The notes: a model not told the origin generated them from the letters alone. A DNA stretch of 30,865 nucleotides from an uncultured Prevotella sp. (GCA_946998205.1 CAMPYJ010000030.1:1-30865), one strand, 5' to 3'; shown: positions 15,848 through 23,624, counted from the first letter of the stretch. A program made the numbers and translations.

Positions 15848-16657
15848 TTATCCCTGATGGCGAAGTCGCTTCAGCTCGGCTTCCACCCGGTTTGTCAATG
15901 CTACGAACTGTGCCACTGTCAGTTGTTCGGGTCGGTTGGTCATCAGTTCTCCCGCATAGAATCCAGCTGACGCACCCTCGCCCGGGAACAGCTGCCGCAG
16001 ACTAACCCGCAACATCTTGCGGCGCTGGTTGAAAACAGCTTTGACAACTCGCTTGAAGAACGTCTCATCGCAGCCCAGGTCGCGCACTTCGTTTCGCGTC
16101 ATGCGTATGACCGCACTCTTCACTTTGGGTGGCGGATTGAACACATGTTCGTCTACCGTGAACAGATATTCCACATGATACCACGCTTGTATCAATACCG
16201 ACAGGATGCCATACGCCTTGTTGCCGGGCTGTGAGGCGATGCGTTGTGCCACTTCGCGCTGTATCATGCCGGTGCAGCAGGGGATGAGGTCTTTGTAATC
16301 GAGCATCTTGAAGAAGATTTGGGAGGAGATGTCATACGGATAGTTGCCTGTCAATACGAACTGCCGTCCATTGAACGCCTGTTGAAGATCCATGCGCAGG
16401 AAGTCCTGTCCGATGATGTTGTCACGCAGTTTGGGAAAGTTCTCCTTGAGATAAGTCACCGACTCGCGGTCTATCTCGACCGCTTTCACTTCCCGAGGCT
16501 TCTCCACTAAGTATTGCGTCAGCACGCCCATGCCGGGTCCTATCTCCAAGATTGGGATGTGTGGGCATGCGTCCACGGTGTCGGCAATGCGCTTGGCAAT
16601 GCTCAGGTCGGTAAGGAAGTGCTGCCCTAAGTTCTTTTTTGGTTTGACTGTCTTCAT
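15848..16657 (-). CDS. rsmA: 16S rRNA (adenine1518-N6/adenine1519-N6) dimethyltransferase
   Basis: This enzyme (also called KsgA) dimethylates two adjacent adenines in the 3' hairpin of 16S rRNA using S-adenosylmethionine. It has 269 residues, a normal size. The N-terminal KKNLGQHFL is diagnostic. The SAM-binding motif LEIGPGMGVLT is at 37-47, and the acidic residue of motif II is in VKAVEID. Motif IV reads GNYPYDISS (NYPY at 105-108) where Escherichia coli has NLPY; from memory this variant is common in Bacteroidota. The C-terminal helical domain includes VFNQRRKMLRVSLRQL. It lies 174 bp upstream of frr on the same strand, but frr has its own promoter. Confidence 0.97.
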   Translation of the reverse strand: MKTVKPKKNLGQHFLTDLSIAKRIADTVDACPHIPILEIGPGMGVLTQYLVEKPREVKAVEIDRESVTYLKENFPKLRDNIIGQDFLRMDLQQAFNGRQFVLTGNYPYDISSQIFFKMLDYKDLIPCCTGMIQREVAQRIASQPGNKAYGILSVLIQAWYHVEYLFTVDEHVFNPPPKVKSAVIRMTRNEVRDLGCDETFFKRVVKAVFNQRRKMLRVSLRQLFPGEGASAGFYAGELMTNRPEQLTVAQFVALTNRVEAELKRLRHQG

Positions 16658-16736
16658 GCGTCTGTTGTTTTAAGTCGGCATGCATGGCGCGGCAACCCTG
16701 TTTGTTTACACGGTCATGCGTGTCTCTTTTGTACGG

Positions 16737-16744
16737 CAAAGATA
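16737..16744 (-). promoter_or_regulatory. -7 element upstream of rsmA
   Basis: TATCTTTG on the minus strand (16744-16737) exactly fits TAnnTTTG and lies 80 bp before the rsmA start. I see no good -33 element at the expected spacing. Confidence 0.5.
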
Positions 16745-17066
16745 GGGATTAAAAATGAATTATATAGGCGTGGCTGTGAAAATGTCATCCATGAGACTAA
16801 GCCGTCGGGCAGCTGCGCCAGTTCAGCGGGCTGGCTGTCTGACTGTTCGTTGCGTGCACTGTGTCGTGAGACGGCAAACGTCAGCAGGCTTTGCGGAATA
16901 CCTGTCCTTTCCTGTTTGCATGGTCTTGTCGTCGAAATGGAAAAAGCCGAGGACGGAATGAATGGCATGAGGAATGTCAGACTTTGCGCCCGATGCCAGC
17001 AAAAAGTCCCATTCGTCAAGCGAACTCATGCGAAGAAACGACCAGACTGGTTATGTGTCCAATAAA
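16745..17066. other. Unassigned segment between rsmA and the small lipoprotein gene
   Basis: No recognisable gene. Several overlapping short frames exist on both strands (for example 16850-17065 plus and 16823-17029 minus), none with a domain or a signal sequence. Its right edge is a strong hairpin with a T-rich tail (17066-17104), as if some transcript crossing this segment ends there. Confidence 0.5.
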
Positions 17067-17104
17067 ATTCTGGATACTTCATCGTATCCGGAATTTATTT
17101 TTTA
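17066..17104 (+). terminator. Terminator-like hairpin upstream of the small lipoprotein gene
   Basis: AATTCTGGATAC (17066-17077) pairs with GTATCCGGAATT (17084-17095) over 12 bp with one G-T wobble and a 6-nt loop. The tail is T-rich (TATTTTTTTA). The stem also occupies the region where a -33 element for TATCTTTG at 17103-17110 would lie, so it may instead be an operator-like dyad. No upstream gene that would need termination is evident. Confidence 0.6.
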
Positions 17105-17110
17105 TCTTTG
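17103..17110 (+). promoter_or_regulatory. -7 element of the small lipoprotein gene
   Basis: TATCTTTG exactly fits TAnnTTTG and lies 56 bp before the ATG at 17167. No -33 element is visible at the usual distance; the hairpin described at 17066-17104 lies there instead. Confidence 0.5.
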
Positions 17111-17166
17111 CGCTTGTTCTTGTTTGCGGATGCTGAAACATGCTCTATCCTGCACATTCTTATCAA

Positions 17167-17577
17167 ATGAAAAAACTATTACTCTTTTTTCCCGCCTTCC
17201 TATTCGTCTTAGGATTCTCCACTTCTTGCAAGTTTGCGCCTTCACAAGATTTGGGTGACACGGTAGCAGCCGAGGTCTTCGAGCCAATCGACACGGCCGT
17301 TTTGAAACAACAGCAAAAAGAAAAAATGTCGAAAGCGAAAGACAGCGTTGACATCTTCATTATCGGTGAAGGCTCAACCCGTGACAAACTACAACTCATC
17401 TCTTACCCCTCGCGGCGCGACACCTTGTTCTTTGGCAAGAAACGGCCTTTGAAGGTAATGGGTAGCGCAGGCTATGGCCGCGTGGTCCGCATAGGTTTTG
17501 TGAGGGGAAAAAACAGGACGAAGCTCGTCAAGCAGGTAGAAGAGCTCAAGATGGACACTGCCGTTTCGGCTTCATGA
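17167..17577 (+). CDS. Small lipoprotein of unknown function
   Basis: I do not recognise this protein. From the ATG at 17167 it has 136 residues. A lipoprotein signal peptide (MKKLLLFFPAFLFVLGF) leads to the lipidation cysteine C21 (STSC). The mature part has a lysine- and glutamine-rich helix (about 50-65), then mixed beta-like sequence: IFIIGEGSTRDKL, YPSRRDTLFFGKKRPLKV and RVVRIGFVRGKNRTKLVKQ. The segment from GEGSTRDKL onward is rich in basic residues. The frame could start at 17140, but that would place nine non-signal residues ahead of the signal peptide. The gene meets mutY stop to stop with no gap, so an extended transcript would be antisense to mutY. Confidence 0.75.
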   Translation: MKKLLLFFPAFLFVLGFSTSCKFAPSQDLGDTVAAEVFEPIDTAVLKQQQKEKMSKAKDSVDIFIIGEGSTRDKLQLISYPSRRDTLFFGKKRPLKVMGSAGYGRVVRIGFVRGKNRTKLVKQVEELKMDTAVSAS

Positions 17578-18609
17578 TTATGTGTCGTTGCCGGGAAGAG
17601 ACTCCAACAGTAGTTCGATGAGGCGTGGCAAGGCATACTGATCCAGCTCGCTTTCTTCCACCCAGATGTAATCATCTGGTAATTCCGGTTGTTCATTGGC
17701 TTCCAAAAGGTAAAAGTCAGCCTGCAAGACGCGATGCGTCAGCACGTGCTTCACACCTTTTTTCAGCAGCAAAAACTGTCCGGGGAAGTTGGGCAGATCT
17801 TCGTTTTCATATAACAAAGGTTCCCACAAGCCCTGCCAGATGTCACCGGCCGCTCGGCGATGAATGGCTGTTTTTCCTTGCCAGCGCACATACACATATA
17901 CCAATTGGCGCGTCTTAATTTTCAAAGTCTTCAGTTTGACAGGCAGTTCCTCAACCCTGCCTGTCCGCAGAGCCGCGCATGTTTCCGTCAAAGGGCATGT
18001 CGGGCAGCGAGGCGATGCGGGCGTACACTGTATCGCACCGAAGTCCATGATGGCCTGGTTGTAGGCCGACGGCTCACCTGTGGGCAACAACGATTGAGCC
18101 AAAGCGGCAAATTCTTTTTTTCCTTCAGTGGTGTTGACGGGCGTAGGGATGCCGTAATGACGTGCCAACACCCGATACACGTTGCCGTCAACTACCGCCA
18201 CAGGCAGTCCGAAGGCTATCGAACCGATGGCCGCGGCCGTATAGTCGCCCACGCCTTTCAGGGTCTTCAGCCCATCCATCGTGTTGGGAAAATGTCCCAA
18301 CTCCACCACCTGTCTGGCGGCATGGTGCAAGTTTCGCGCCCTGCTGTAATAGCCCAGTCCCTGCCATAGACGCAGCACCTCGTCCTCGGAAGCCGCCGCC
18401 AAATCTTCCACTTTCGGGAAACGAGCCATGAAACGCTCCCAGTAAGCCCAGCCTTGCCGTATGCGCGTCTGCTGCAAGATTACCTCACTAACCCAGATGG
18501 CGTATGGGTTGGTTGTCTCACGCCATGGCAGACTGCGCCCGTTCTCGCTGAACCAGCGCAGCAAGGCCAGTGAGAAGGGGCTGCATCCCATGTCGTTTTT
18601 TTTCTTCAT
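17578..18609 (-). CDS. mutY: A/G-specific adenine glycosylase MutY
   Basis: This base-excision repair enzyme removes adenine mispaired with 8-oxoguanine. With the ATG at 18609 it has 343 residues; other in-frame starts are 18648 and 18591, and the family homology begins shortly after the last. Catalytic E42 is in SEVILQQTR. The helix-hairpin-helix is LKGVGDYTAAAI, followed by the essential aspartate D141 in VVDGNVYRV. The iron-sulfur cluster cysteines are C195, C202, C205 and C211 with the standard spacing C-x6-C-x2-C-x5-C. A C-terminal NUDIX-like domain (about 225-335), which recognises 8-oxoguanine, includes DIWQGLWEPL. The gene fits the oxidative-damage theme of the window. It is convergent with the small lipoprotein gene. 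Confidence 0.96.
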   Translation of the reverse strand: MKKKNDMGCSPFSLALLRWFSENGRSLPWRETTNPYAIWVSEVILQQTRIRQGWAYWERFMARFPKVEDLAAASEDEVLRLWQGLGYYSRARNLHHAARQVVELGHFPNTMDGLKTLKGVGDYTAAAIGSIAFGLPVAVVDGNVYRVLARHYGIPTPVNTTEGKKEFAALAQSLLPTGEPSAYNQAIMDFGAIQCTPASPRCPTCPLTETCAALRTGRVEELPVKLKTLKIKTRQLVYVYVRWQGKTAIHRRAAGDIWQGLWEPLLYENEDLPNFPGQFLLLKKGVKHVLTHRVLQADFYLLEANEQPELPDDYIWVEESELDQYALPRLIELLLESLPGNDT

Positions 18610-18670
18610 TCGTTGGTGATTTCGGTTTTCACACTGTTGGTGTGGCATGCGGAGCCACAGTCAAGTGACA

Positions 18671-18711
18671 GAAAAAGAGATTATCATCCCTACGCAGGAC
18701 TGATAATCTCT
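18671..18711 (-). terminator. Intrinsic terminator of the ferritin gene
   Basis: AGAGATTATCA (18676-18686) and TGATAATCTCT (18701-18711) form a perfect 11-bp stem. The loop contains a further TCCT/AGGG(A) pairing. On the minus strand the stem is followed by TTTTTC, so it terminates transcription from the ferritin gene, whose stop is 26 bp away. Confidence 0.88.
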
Positions 18712-18737
18712 TCTGCTTTACCTTATGTTTGTAAGAC

Positions 18738-19223
18738 TTACTTCACGCGTGAGCCGTATTGTTGGTCAAGGTTGAAGATGGCCGTGTCGCCCATACGCTT
18801 GATACGGTCTACGATACTGCTGGCGGTAGCTTCTTCTTCCACCTGCTCGCGCACAAACTGCCAGAGGAAATCCTCGGTGGCCTTGTCGTTCTCTTTCACA
18901 GCCTTGTCAAGCAAGGCGTTAATCAGTTCGCTGATGTGGCATTCGTGCTTGTAAGCGTCTTCGAAGGCATCCAGCGGGCTGGTCCACGTTTGCTTTACCG
19001 CGGGTATCTGGTTGACGATGGCCTCACCGCCGCGCTTGATGATGTAGTTCGCCATCTGGAAGGCGTGGTCCATCTCCTCTTCCGATTGTCTTTTCATCCA
19101 GTTGGAGAAACCGTCAAAGCCCTCTTTCTCTAAGTAGAAAGACATGGAAAGATATAGATTGGCTGAAAAAATCTCTTCAACAATCTGATTGTTTAAAGCT
19201 TCTTGCAATGTGTTTGAAATCAT
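18738..19223 (-). CDS. ftnA: Ferritin, bacterial FtnA type
   Basis: This non-haem ferritin should form a 24-subunit shell that oxidises and stores iron in the cytoplasm. It has 161 residues. The dinuclear ferroxidase ligands are all present at positions matching Escherichia coli FtnA: E17, E50, H53, E94 and Q127 (segments NQIVEEIFSANLY, EEEMDHAF, YKHECHI, VREQVEEE). No haem-ligating methionine typical of bacterioferritin is evident. The gene is apparently monocistronic, with a -7 element at 19257-19264 and its own terminator. In Bacteroides fragilis a ferritin of this type responds to oxygen and peroxide; whether this copy does is not shown by the sequence. Confidence 0.97.
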   Translation of the reverse strand: MISNTLQEALNNQIVEEIFSANLYLSMSFYLEKEGFDGFSNWMKRQSEEEMDHAFQMANYIIKRGGEAIVNQIPAVKQTWTSPLDAFEDAYKHECHISELINALLDKAVKENDKATEDFLWQFVREQVEEEATASSIVDRIKRMGDTAIFNLDQQYGSRVK

Positions 19224-19256
19224 ATTCTTTAATTATTTAGTGAAACATTCTATATG

Positions 19257-19264
19257 CAAATATA
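19257..19264 (-). promoter_or_regulatory. -7 element of the ferritin gene
   Basis: TATATTTG on the minus strand fits TAnnTTTG and lies 34 bp before the ATG. No -33 match at 19-21 nt is visible. Confidence 0.5.
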
Positions 19265-19436
19265 CTGATAAAAATGCAGAAAAGAGCGTCTTTGTCATTA
19301 TTTTTATTATTTTGTCATACTTGTAAACTATATTAACATCTGCCGTGATGGTCTCTCGCGGCTGTTTTCTCGCGCTCAACTCGTTTGTCTCAGCAAGATT
19401 GTCCATGGGTCTTGTGATGATAATGGGCGGGATGTG

Positions 19437-19468
19437 CTTGTCCGTTACTGCTTTTTTGCGTACCTTTG
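19437..19468 (+). promoter_or_regulatory. Promoter of the helicase gene
   Basis: CTTG at 19437-19440, exactly 20 nt, then TACCTTTG at 19461-19468. The expected start of transcription near 19475 lies after the first in-frame ATG at 19434, which supports translation from 19512. Confidence 0.75.
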
Positions 19469-19511
19469 TAACATTCGCAGGCATCATGCCGCATGCGGCC
19501 AAAGTAGAAAA

Positions 19512-21683
19512 ATGACAATGGAACAGAACAGAGAACTGGAACTTGCGTGGGAATTCGTTGAACATACCGCCCAGTGCATCTTCCTCACGGGAAAGGCGGG
19601 AACAGGTAAAACCACATTCTTGAAAAGGGTAAAGGAGCGCAGCAACAAGCGTATGGTGGTGGTTGCGCCCACGGGTGTGGCTGCCATCAATGCCGGAGGC
19701 GTCACCATCCACTCATTCTTTCAGCTGCCGTTGTCACCCTTCGTGCCCAATGCCGTGGTGCAAAATCGATATGATTTTGGCAGGGAGAAGCGCAAAATCA
19801 TCCGTACGCTCGACATGCTCGTCATCGATGAAATCAGTATGGTGCGCAGTGACCTGCTCGATGCCATTGACGCGGTGCTCAGAAGGTATCGTCAACGCGA
19901 CCGACCGTTTGGCGGTGTGCAGCTGTTGATGATTGGCGACTTGCAACAGTTGACACCCGTCGTCACGCCTGCCGATGAGGAGTTGCTGCGCCCATACTAT
20001 GACACGCCTTATTTCTTTGGCAGCCATGCCCTGCAACAAACGCCCTATGTCACCCTGCAGTTGCAAAAGGTGTACCGACAGCAGGATTCGGCTTTCTTGA
20101 ACATCCTCAACCATTTGCGCGACAATCAGTTGACACAGCATGACCTTGACTTGCTCAACAGCAGCTGCGACCCAACGTTCCGTCCCCGGCAGGACGATGG
20201 ATACATCCTGCTGACCACGCACAACAGCATGGCCGACAGCTACAACAGCCGCGAGCTGAACAGCCTCGTCACCAAAACGTATCAATACAAAGCCACCGTC
20301 GAAGGCAACTTCCCAGAGTACTCTTACCCCACCAGCGAGTCGCTCACCTTAAAAGTTGGCGCTCAGGTGATGTTCATCAAGAACGACGGTTCGTTGGAAC
20401 GGCGGTATTACAACGGCCGCATCGGTCGTGTCGTGTATCTGGATGATGACCATGTTGAAGTGCTCTGCCCAGGCGATGAACAGTCTATCTTAGTGGAAAG
20501 ACAGACGTGGGAGAACACCACCTACCAGATCAATGAGCAGACCAAGGAGATAGAACCCAAGGTACAAGGCACCTTCAGCCAATATCCCCTGCGCCTGGCA
20601 TGGGCCATCACCATCCACAAGAGTCAGGGACTCACTTTCGATCATGCCATCATCGACGCCGCTTCGTCGTTTGCCTCAGGACAGGTGTATGTGGCTTTGA
20701 GCCGTTGTAGAAGTCTGGAAGGATTGGTCTTGGCGTCGCCCATCCCCGCGCGTGCGGTGATGAACGATGAACGTGTCGCGTCGTACATCCGCCAGCAGGA
20801 GGATGAGGCGCAGAGAAGCATCGAGCAATTGCCCCAGCTCAAGGATGAGTACGAGCGTCATCAGCTCATCGAACTCTTCAGTTTCTTAGACCTATGGCGG
20901 GCCGAAGACATGCTGTGCCGCCTGTTCATCGAGTTCTTTCACGCCTATCCAAAGCTCACGCTGATACACAAGTCTACCGTCAAGGCCTTGCAAGACAAGG
21001 TGAACGTCATCGCATACAGGTGGACGTCGCATATCGGCCGGTTGACGGCAGCGCAGCTGCGTGACCCTCAATTCCTGGAAAGAGTGGTGGCGGGAGCCGG
21101 CTATTTCCGCAAGACGTTGAAGCAGTATCTGGGTGATGTCCTTGAGCAGTCGCAGGATGTCACGTCGAACAACAAGCTGGCCGTGCGCCGTCTGAACACC
21201 TGTCTCGCTGATTTGCGCGAGCAGTATCTGGCCAAAACGTTCTTGCTCGGGTACGTCGTTCAAAACGGGTTTACCGCCCAAGGCTACCTCAAGGCCAAGC
21301 AAGAAGCGCTCTTGGCGGCCATGGACGAGCTCACACCGCATGCCAAAAGCCGCTCGAAGGCGCAGAAGGCACCGAAAAAGGCGAAAGAGAAAACGAAAGA
21401 CGTCACCTTCCGACTTTACAAGAGTGGCCTGTCGCCTGCTCAAATAGCGGCTGAACGGCAGCTGGCCGTCAGCACCATATACACGCATCTGGGCCATTTT
21501 GTCCGGCAAGGCGACATTGAGTTGCTGCAATTGATAGACGGGAAACACCTTCAAAACATCCGGCAGGTCATTGAGAAGGTGGGGCTCGACAACGGAAAGA
21601 CGGCCATCAAGGCTCTCTGCGCGCCCGACGTTACGTTTGAAGAGATTAGCCTGGTGACGGCTGCGCTCTGCGGCAAATCGTAA
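19512..21683 (+). CDS. Pif1/RecD-like superfamily 1 helicase with a C-terminal helix-turn-helix region
   Basis: This 723-residue protein is a predicted ATP-driven DNA helicase. I start it at MTMEQNREL because the promoter lies over the upstream ATG; an ATG at 19518 is also possible. Walker A is GKAGTGKTT at about 27-35 and Walker B is MLVIDEISMV with DE near 106-107. Motif III is MIGDLQQLTPV. The C-terminal helicase motifs include WAITIHKSQGLTFDHAII and QVYVALSRCRSLEGL (UvrD_C_2 type). A helical linker (about 440-600) leads to a lysine-rich stretch (KSRSKAQKAPKKAKEK) and then an HTH-type domain (LYKSGLSPAQIAAERQLAVS), as in helicase-associated HTH_40 domains of RecQ-like proteins. The substrate is unknown; genome maintenance is the likely role. 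No partner gene is adjacent. Confidence 0.88.
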   Translation: MTMEQNRELELAWEFVEHTAQCIFLTGKAGTGKTTFLKRVKERSNKRMVVVAPTGVAAINAGGVTIHSFFQLPLSPFVPNAVVQNRYDFGREKRKIIRTLDMLVIDEISMVRSDLLDAIDAVLRRYRQRDRPFGGVQLLMIGDLQQLTPVVTPADEELLRPYYDTPYFFGSHALQQTPYVTLQLQKVYRQQDSAFLNILNHLRDNQLTQHDLDLLNSSCDPTFRPRQDDGYILLTTHNSMADSYNSRELNSLVTKTYQYKATVEGNFPEYSYPTSESLTLKVGAQVMFIKNDGSLERRYYNGRIGRVVYLDDDHVEVLCPGDEQSILVERQTWENTTYQINEQTKEIEPKVQGTFSQYPLRLAWAITIHKSQGLTFDHAIIDAASSFASGQVYVALSRCRSLEGLVLASPIPARAVMNDERVASYIRQQEDEAQRSIEQLPQLKDEYERHQLIELFSFLDLWRAEDMLCRLFIEFFHAYPKLTLIHKSTVKALQDKVNVIAYRWTSHIGRLTAAQLRDPQFLERVVAGAGYFRKTLKQYLGDVLEQSQDVTSNNKLAVRRLNTCLADLREQYLAKTFLLGYVVQNGFTAQGYLKAKQEALLAAMDELTPHAKSRSKAQKAPKKAKEKTKDVTFRLYKSGLSPAQIAAERQLAVSTIYTHLGHFVRQGDIELLQLIDGKHLQNIRQVIEKVGLDNGKTAIKALCAPDVTFEEISLVTAALCGKS

Positions 21684-21798
21684 AGACAGACTGTCGTGGC
21701 AGACTGACGGCGGCAATACATCAACTGCGACAGTAACATGTTGAATGCTTTGCGATGTTGCCGCATGCTTGATTTTCGGGTGAAAATGCGTTAAACGC

Positions 21799-21830
21799 CT
21801 TGCCGTTTCCATGAATAATCTCTACTTTTG
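21799..21830 (+). promoter_or_regulatory. Promoter of the secreted phosphodiesterase-fold gene
   Basis: CTTG at 21799-21802, exactly 20 nt, then TACTTTTG at 21823-21830. The in-frame ATG at 21828 falls inside the -7 element and cannot be the start, which supports 21867. Confidence 0.75.
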
Positions 21831-21866
21831 TACCACTTAGAAAATAATCTTTTAAACACTTGGACA

Positions 21867-22847
21867 ATGAAAAAGTACACACTCACACTCCTGTTTCTGG
21901 CAGTAACGCTATGCGTAAGTTCACAACACCTGTTCGTAGGAACCTACAACATTCGCTATGACAATCCCGACGACCGCAAGGATGGCAACGCATGGCCCAA
22001 GCGATGCCAGGTGATATGCGACATGATGAATTTTGAGCAGCCCGATATTTTCGGCACGCAAGAGGTGCTCGTGGGGCAGCTGCGCGATTTGAAGCGGGGG
22101 CTGGACGGATACGATTGCATCGGCGTTGGGCGTGACGATGGTAAAGAGGCTGGTGAGTATTCGGCCGTATTTTACAAGAAAGACAAGCTCAAGCGTCTGG
22201 ACTACGGCAACTTCTGGTTGAATGAAACACCGGACAAGCCCGCTTTGGGCTGGGACGCGGCCTGCATCCGCATCTGTACCTGGGGGGAGTTCAGGGACGT
22301 GAAGACCGGGTTGAAGTTTTATTTCTTCAATCTTCACATGGATCATGTGGGCGTAGTGGCCCGCAGGGAGGCTGCCAAACTGGTTGTAAGGAAAATCAAA
22401 GAGATTGCGGGCAGCAATGCGCCTGTCATTCTCACCGGCGACTTTAACGTTGATCAGCATGATGAGATTTATCAAATCTTCACCCAGTCGGGCCTCCTGA
22501 AGGATTCATACACCGCCGCCAGAATGCGCTTTGCAGAGAATGGAACGTTCCAGGGTTTCAACCCTTCCTTGATGACCGACAGTCGCATCGACCACGTTTT
22601 TGTTTCCAACAGGTTTCAAGTGAACCAATATGGCATCTTGACCAATGGCTATTGGACTGAGGGAAACAGCCGTGAGGTAAGCAAGGAAGGCGCTGCGCCG
22701 CGGGAGTTGAACTTCCGTCAGTATGTACATCGCTTGCCTTCCGACCACTATCCGGTGATGGTTAAGCTGGAGTATCGTAAAAGGGCGGTAATTTATAGAA
22801 CCACCCTTTATAGAACCGCCAAAAAAATAAAAGCGCGCCGGGCATGA
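21867..22847 (+). CDS. Secreted endonuclease/exonuclease/phosphatase-family protein
   Basis: This 326-residue protein has a signal peptide (MKKYTLTLLFLAVTLCVSSQ) and the full motif set of the metal-dependent EEP fold: GTYNIRYDN near the start, GTQE (metal-binding Glu near 66), FFNLHMDHVG, GDFN at about 191-194, IDHVF at about 241-245 and SDHYPV at about 292-297. Such exported enzymes of Bacteroidota cleave phosphoester bonds, but the substrate (nucleic acid, phospholipid or sugar phosphate) cannot be decided here. After the fold ends near VKLEYRK, about 20 basic residues follow (IYRTTLYRTAKKIKARRA). They are encoded by two tandem copies of a dispersed intergenic repeat, so the natural stop was probably lost or overrun. 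The start is fixed by the promoter at 21799-21830. Confidence 0.88.
   Translation: MKKYTLTLLFLAVTLCVSSQHLFVGTYNIRYDNPDDRKDGNAWPKRCQVICDMMNFEQPDIFGTQEVLVGQLRDLKRGLDGYDCIGVGRDDGKEAGEYSAVFYKKDKLKRLDYGNFWLNETPDKPALGWDAACIRICTWGEFRDVKTGLKFYFFNLHMDHVGVVARREAAKLVVRKIKEIAGSNAPVILTGDFNVDQHDEIYQIFTQSGLLKDSYTAARMRFAENGTFQGFNPSLMTDSRIDHVFVSNRFQVNQYGILTNGYWTEGNSREVSKEGAAPRELNFRQYVHRLPSDHYPVMVKLEYRKRAVIYRTTLYRTAKKIKARRA
22783..22821 (+). repeat. Two tandem copies of the 15-bp dispersed repeat inside a gene's 3' end
   Basis: TTTATAGAACCACCC (22792-22806) is followed directly by TTTATAGAACCGCCA (22807-22821). GGGCGGT at 22783-22789 is complementary to ACCGCC at 22815-22820, so the block can fold into a hairpin, with an A run on the plus strand and T runs on the minus strand. 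It forms the last codons of the phosphodiesterase-fold gene. Confidence 0.85.
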
Positions 22848-23307
22848 TGCACCATGTGCCTTCGCCCTTTGTCTCATGCGGCCAAGCTTTCGGCTCACAG
22901 GATGGCTGTCCTGCGGTTGGCTGATTTTTCGTGAAATGTGGTGACGGTGTCAACTGCGGCCTTGTTTTACAACGTCATACAGAGAGTGGTGTGCCCAGGA
23001 TAACCGCTGATTGCGCAAGGACTTTTCGTCAGGGAACGCCATCATTGTTTTCCATGTCAAACGACTCGCTCTCTGGCGAAATGGATTCTGTCACGGTGCG
23101 TTTTTAACATAAATGCCTGACGTTTTCTATGCTCAACAGGTTCAAGCGTGAAAATATGCGAGTTATAAGGTTGTTTTAGCATCATGATGATTATTAATGT
23201 GTTATGCGAATCTTAAATTTAAAACGCATTTGAAAGGCCAGTTTTTTGGGATTAAAATTCACTTTTTTTATGCAAATAAGCTATCTGTATGATGCAAATT
23301 GGACGGT

Positions 23308-23360
23308 AAAAGCATGTGTGTGGGGTTGCAAAAGCATGCATCTTGCACGGCAAAAGCATG
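23308..23360 (+). repeat. Three AAAAGCATG repeats with a 22-bp period
   Basis: AAAAGCATG occurs at 23308-23316, 23330-23338 and 23352-23360, so the starts are exactly 22 bp apart, about two helical turns. The bases before each copy are similar (GGT, TGC, GGC). Intervening sequences differ, so this is not a simple tandem duplication. Confidence 0.7.
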
Positions 23361-23400
23361 ATGATGGCCGTCTTGTTTCGTGACCATGTAGTGCAAGATG
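23339..23400. repeat. 10-bp inverted repeat with a nested stem
   Basis: CATCTTGCAC (23339-23348) is the exact reverse complement of GTGCAAGATG (23391-23400). Between them ACGGC (23347-23351) can pair with GCCGT (23367-23371) as an alternative fold. There is no T run on either side. Confidence 0.6.
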
Positions 23401-23485
23401 GTGGCTTTAAGGTCATGAACGTCTAAAACACCACCCGCGTTTCATCTGTTTCACGATTTTGATTTGTAAAAGAAAACGAATCGGT

Positions 23486-23508
23486 TTAACAAACTAAAGG
23501 TTTGTTAA
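23486..23508. promoter_or_regulatory. Perfect 9-bp dyad, possible operator
   Basis: TTAACAAAC (23486-23494), 5 nt, GTTTGTTAA (23500-23508). The symmetry and AT-rich ends suggest a dimeric regulator site of roughly CRP/FNR-like spacing. It lies about 145 bp upstream of the -7 element of the DUF438 operon. The regulator is unknown, and a transcribed hairpin is the alternative. Confidence 0.4.
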
Positions 23509-23624
23509 CGTATGCGGGCGCAGTCGGCCGTCGTTCACCCATATTCCCCCATGGTGCCGTAAAAGACCGCTCCATTCGCTCAGGATGAATGCTTCTTTTA
23601 CTCTTCATCTACTCTTTCGCCACA

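Noticed and set aside
16823..17065. Short frames on both strands (68-71 residues)
   Set aside because: No recognisable motif, no promoter in the right place, and mutually overlapping. Left as an unassigned segment.
21710..21764. GCGGCAA/TTGCCGC inverted repeat after the helicase gene as a terminator
   Set aside because: The loop is over 40 nt and no T run follows, so it is not a convincing intrinsic terminator.
20892..21812. 306-residue open frame on the minus strand
   Set aside because: Antisense to the helicase C-terminal region; no domain or start context.
23308..23360. Possible CRISPR array
   Set aside because: Repeats are only 9 bp with 13-bp spacers, far shorter than CRISPR units, and no cas gene is present.
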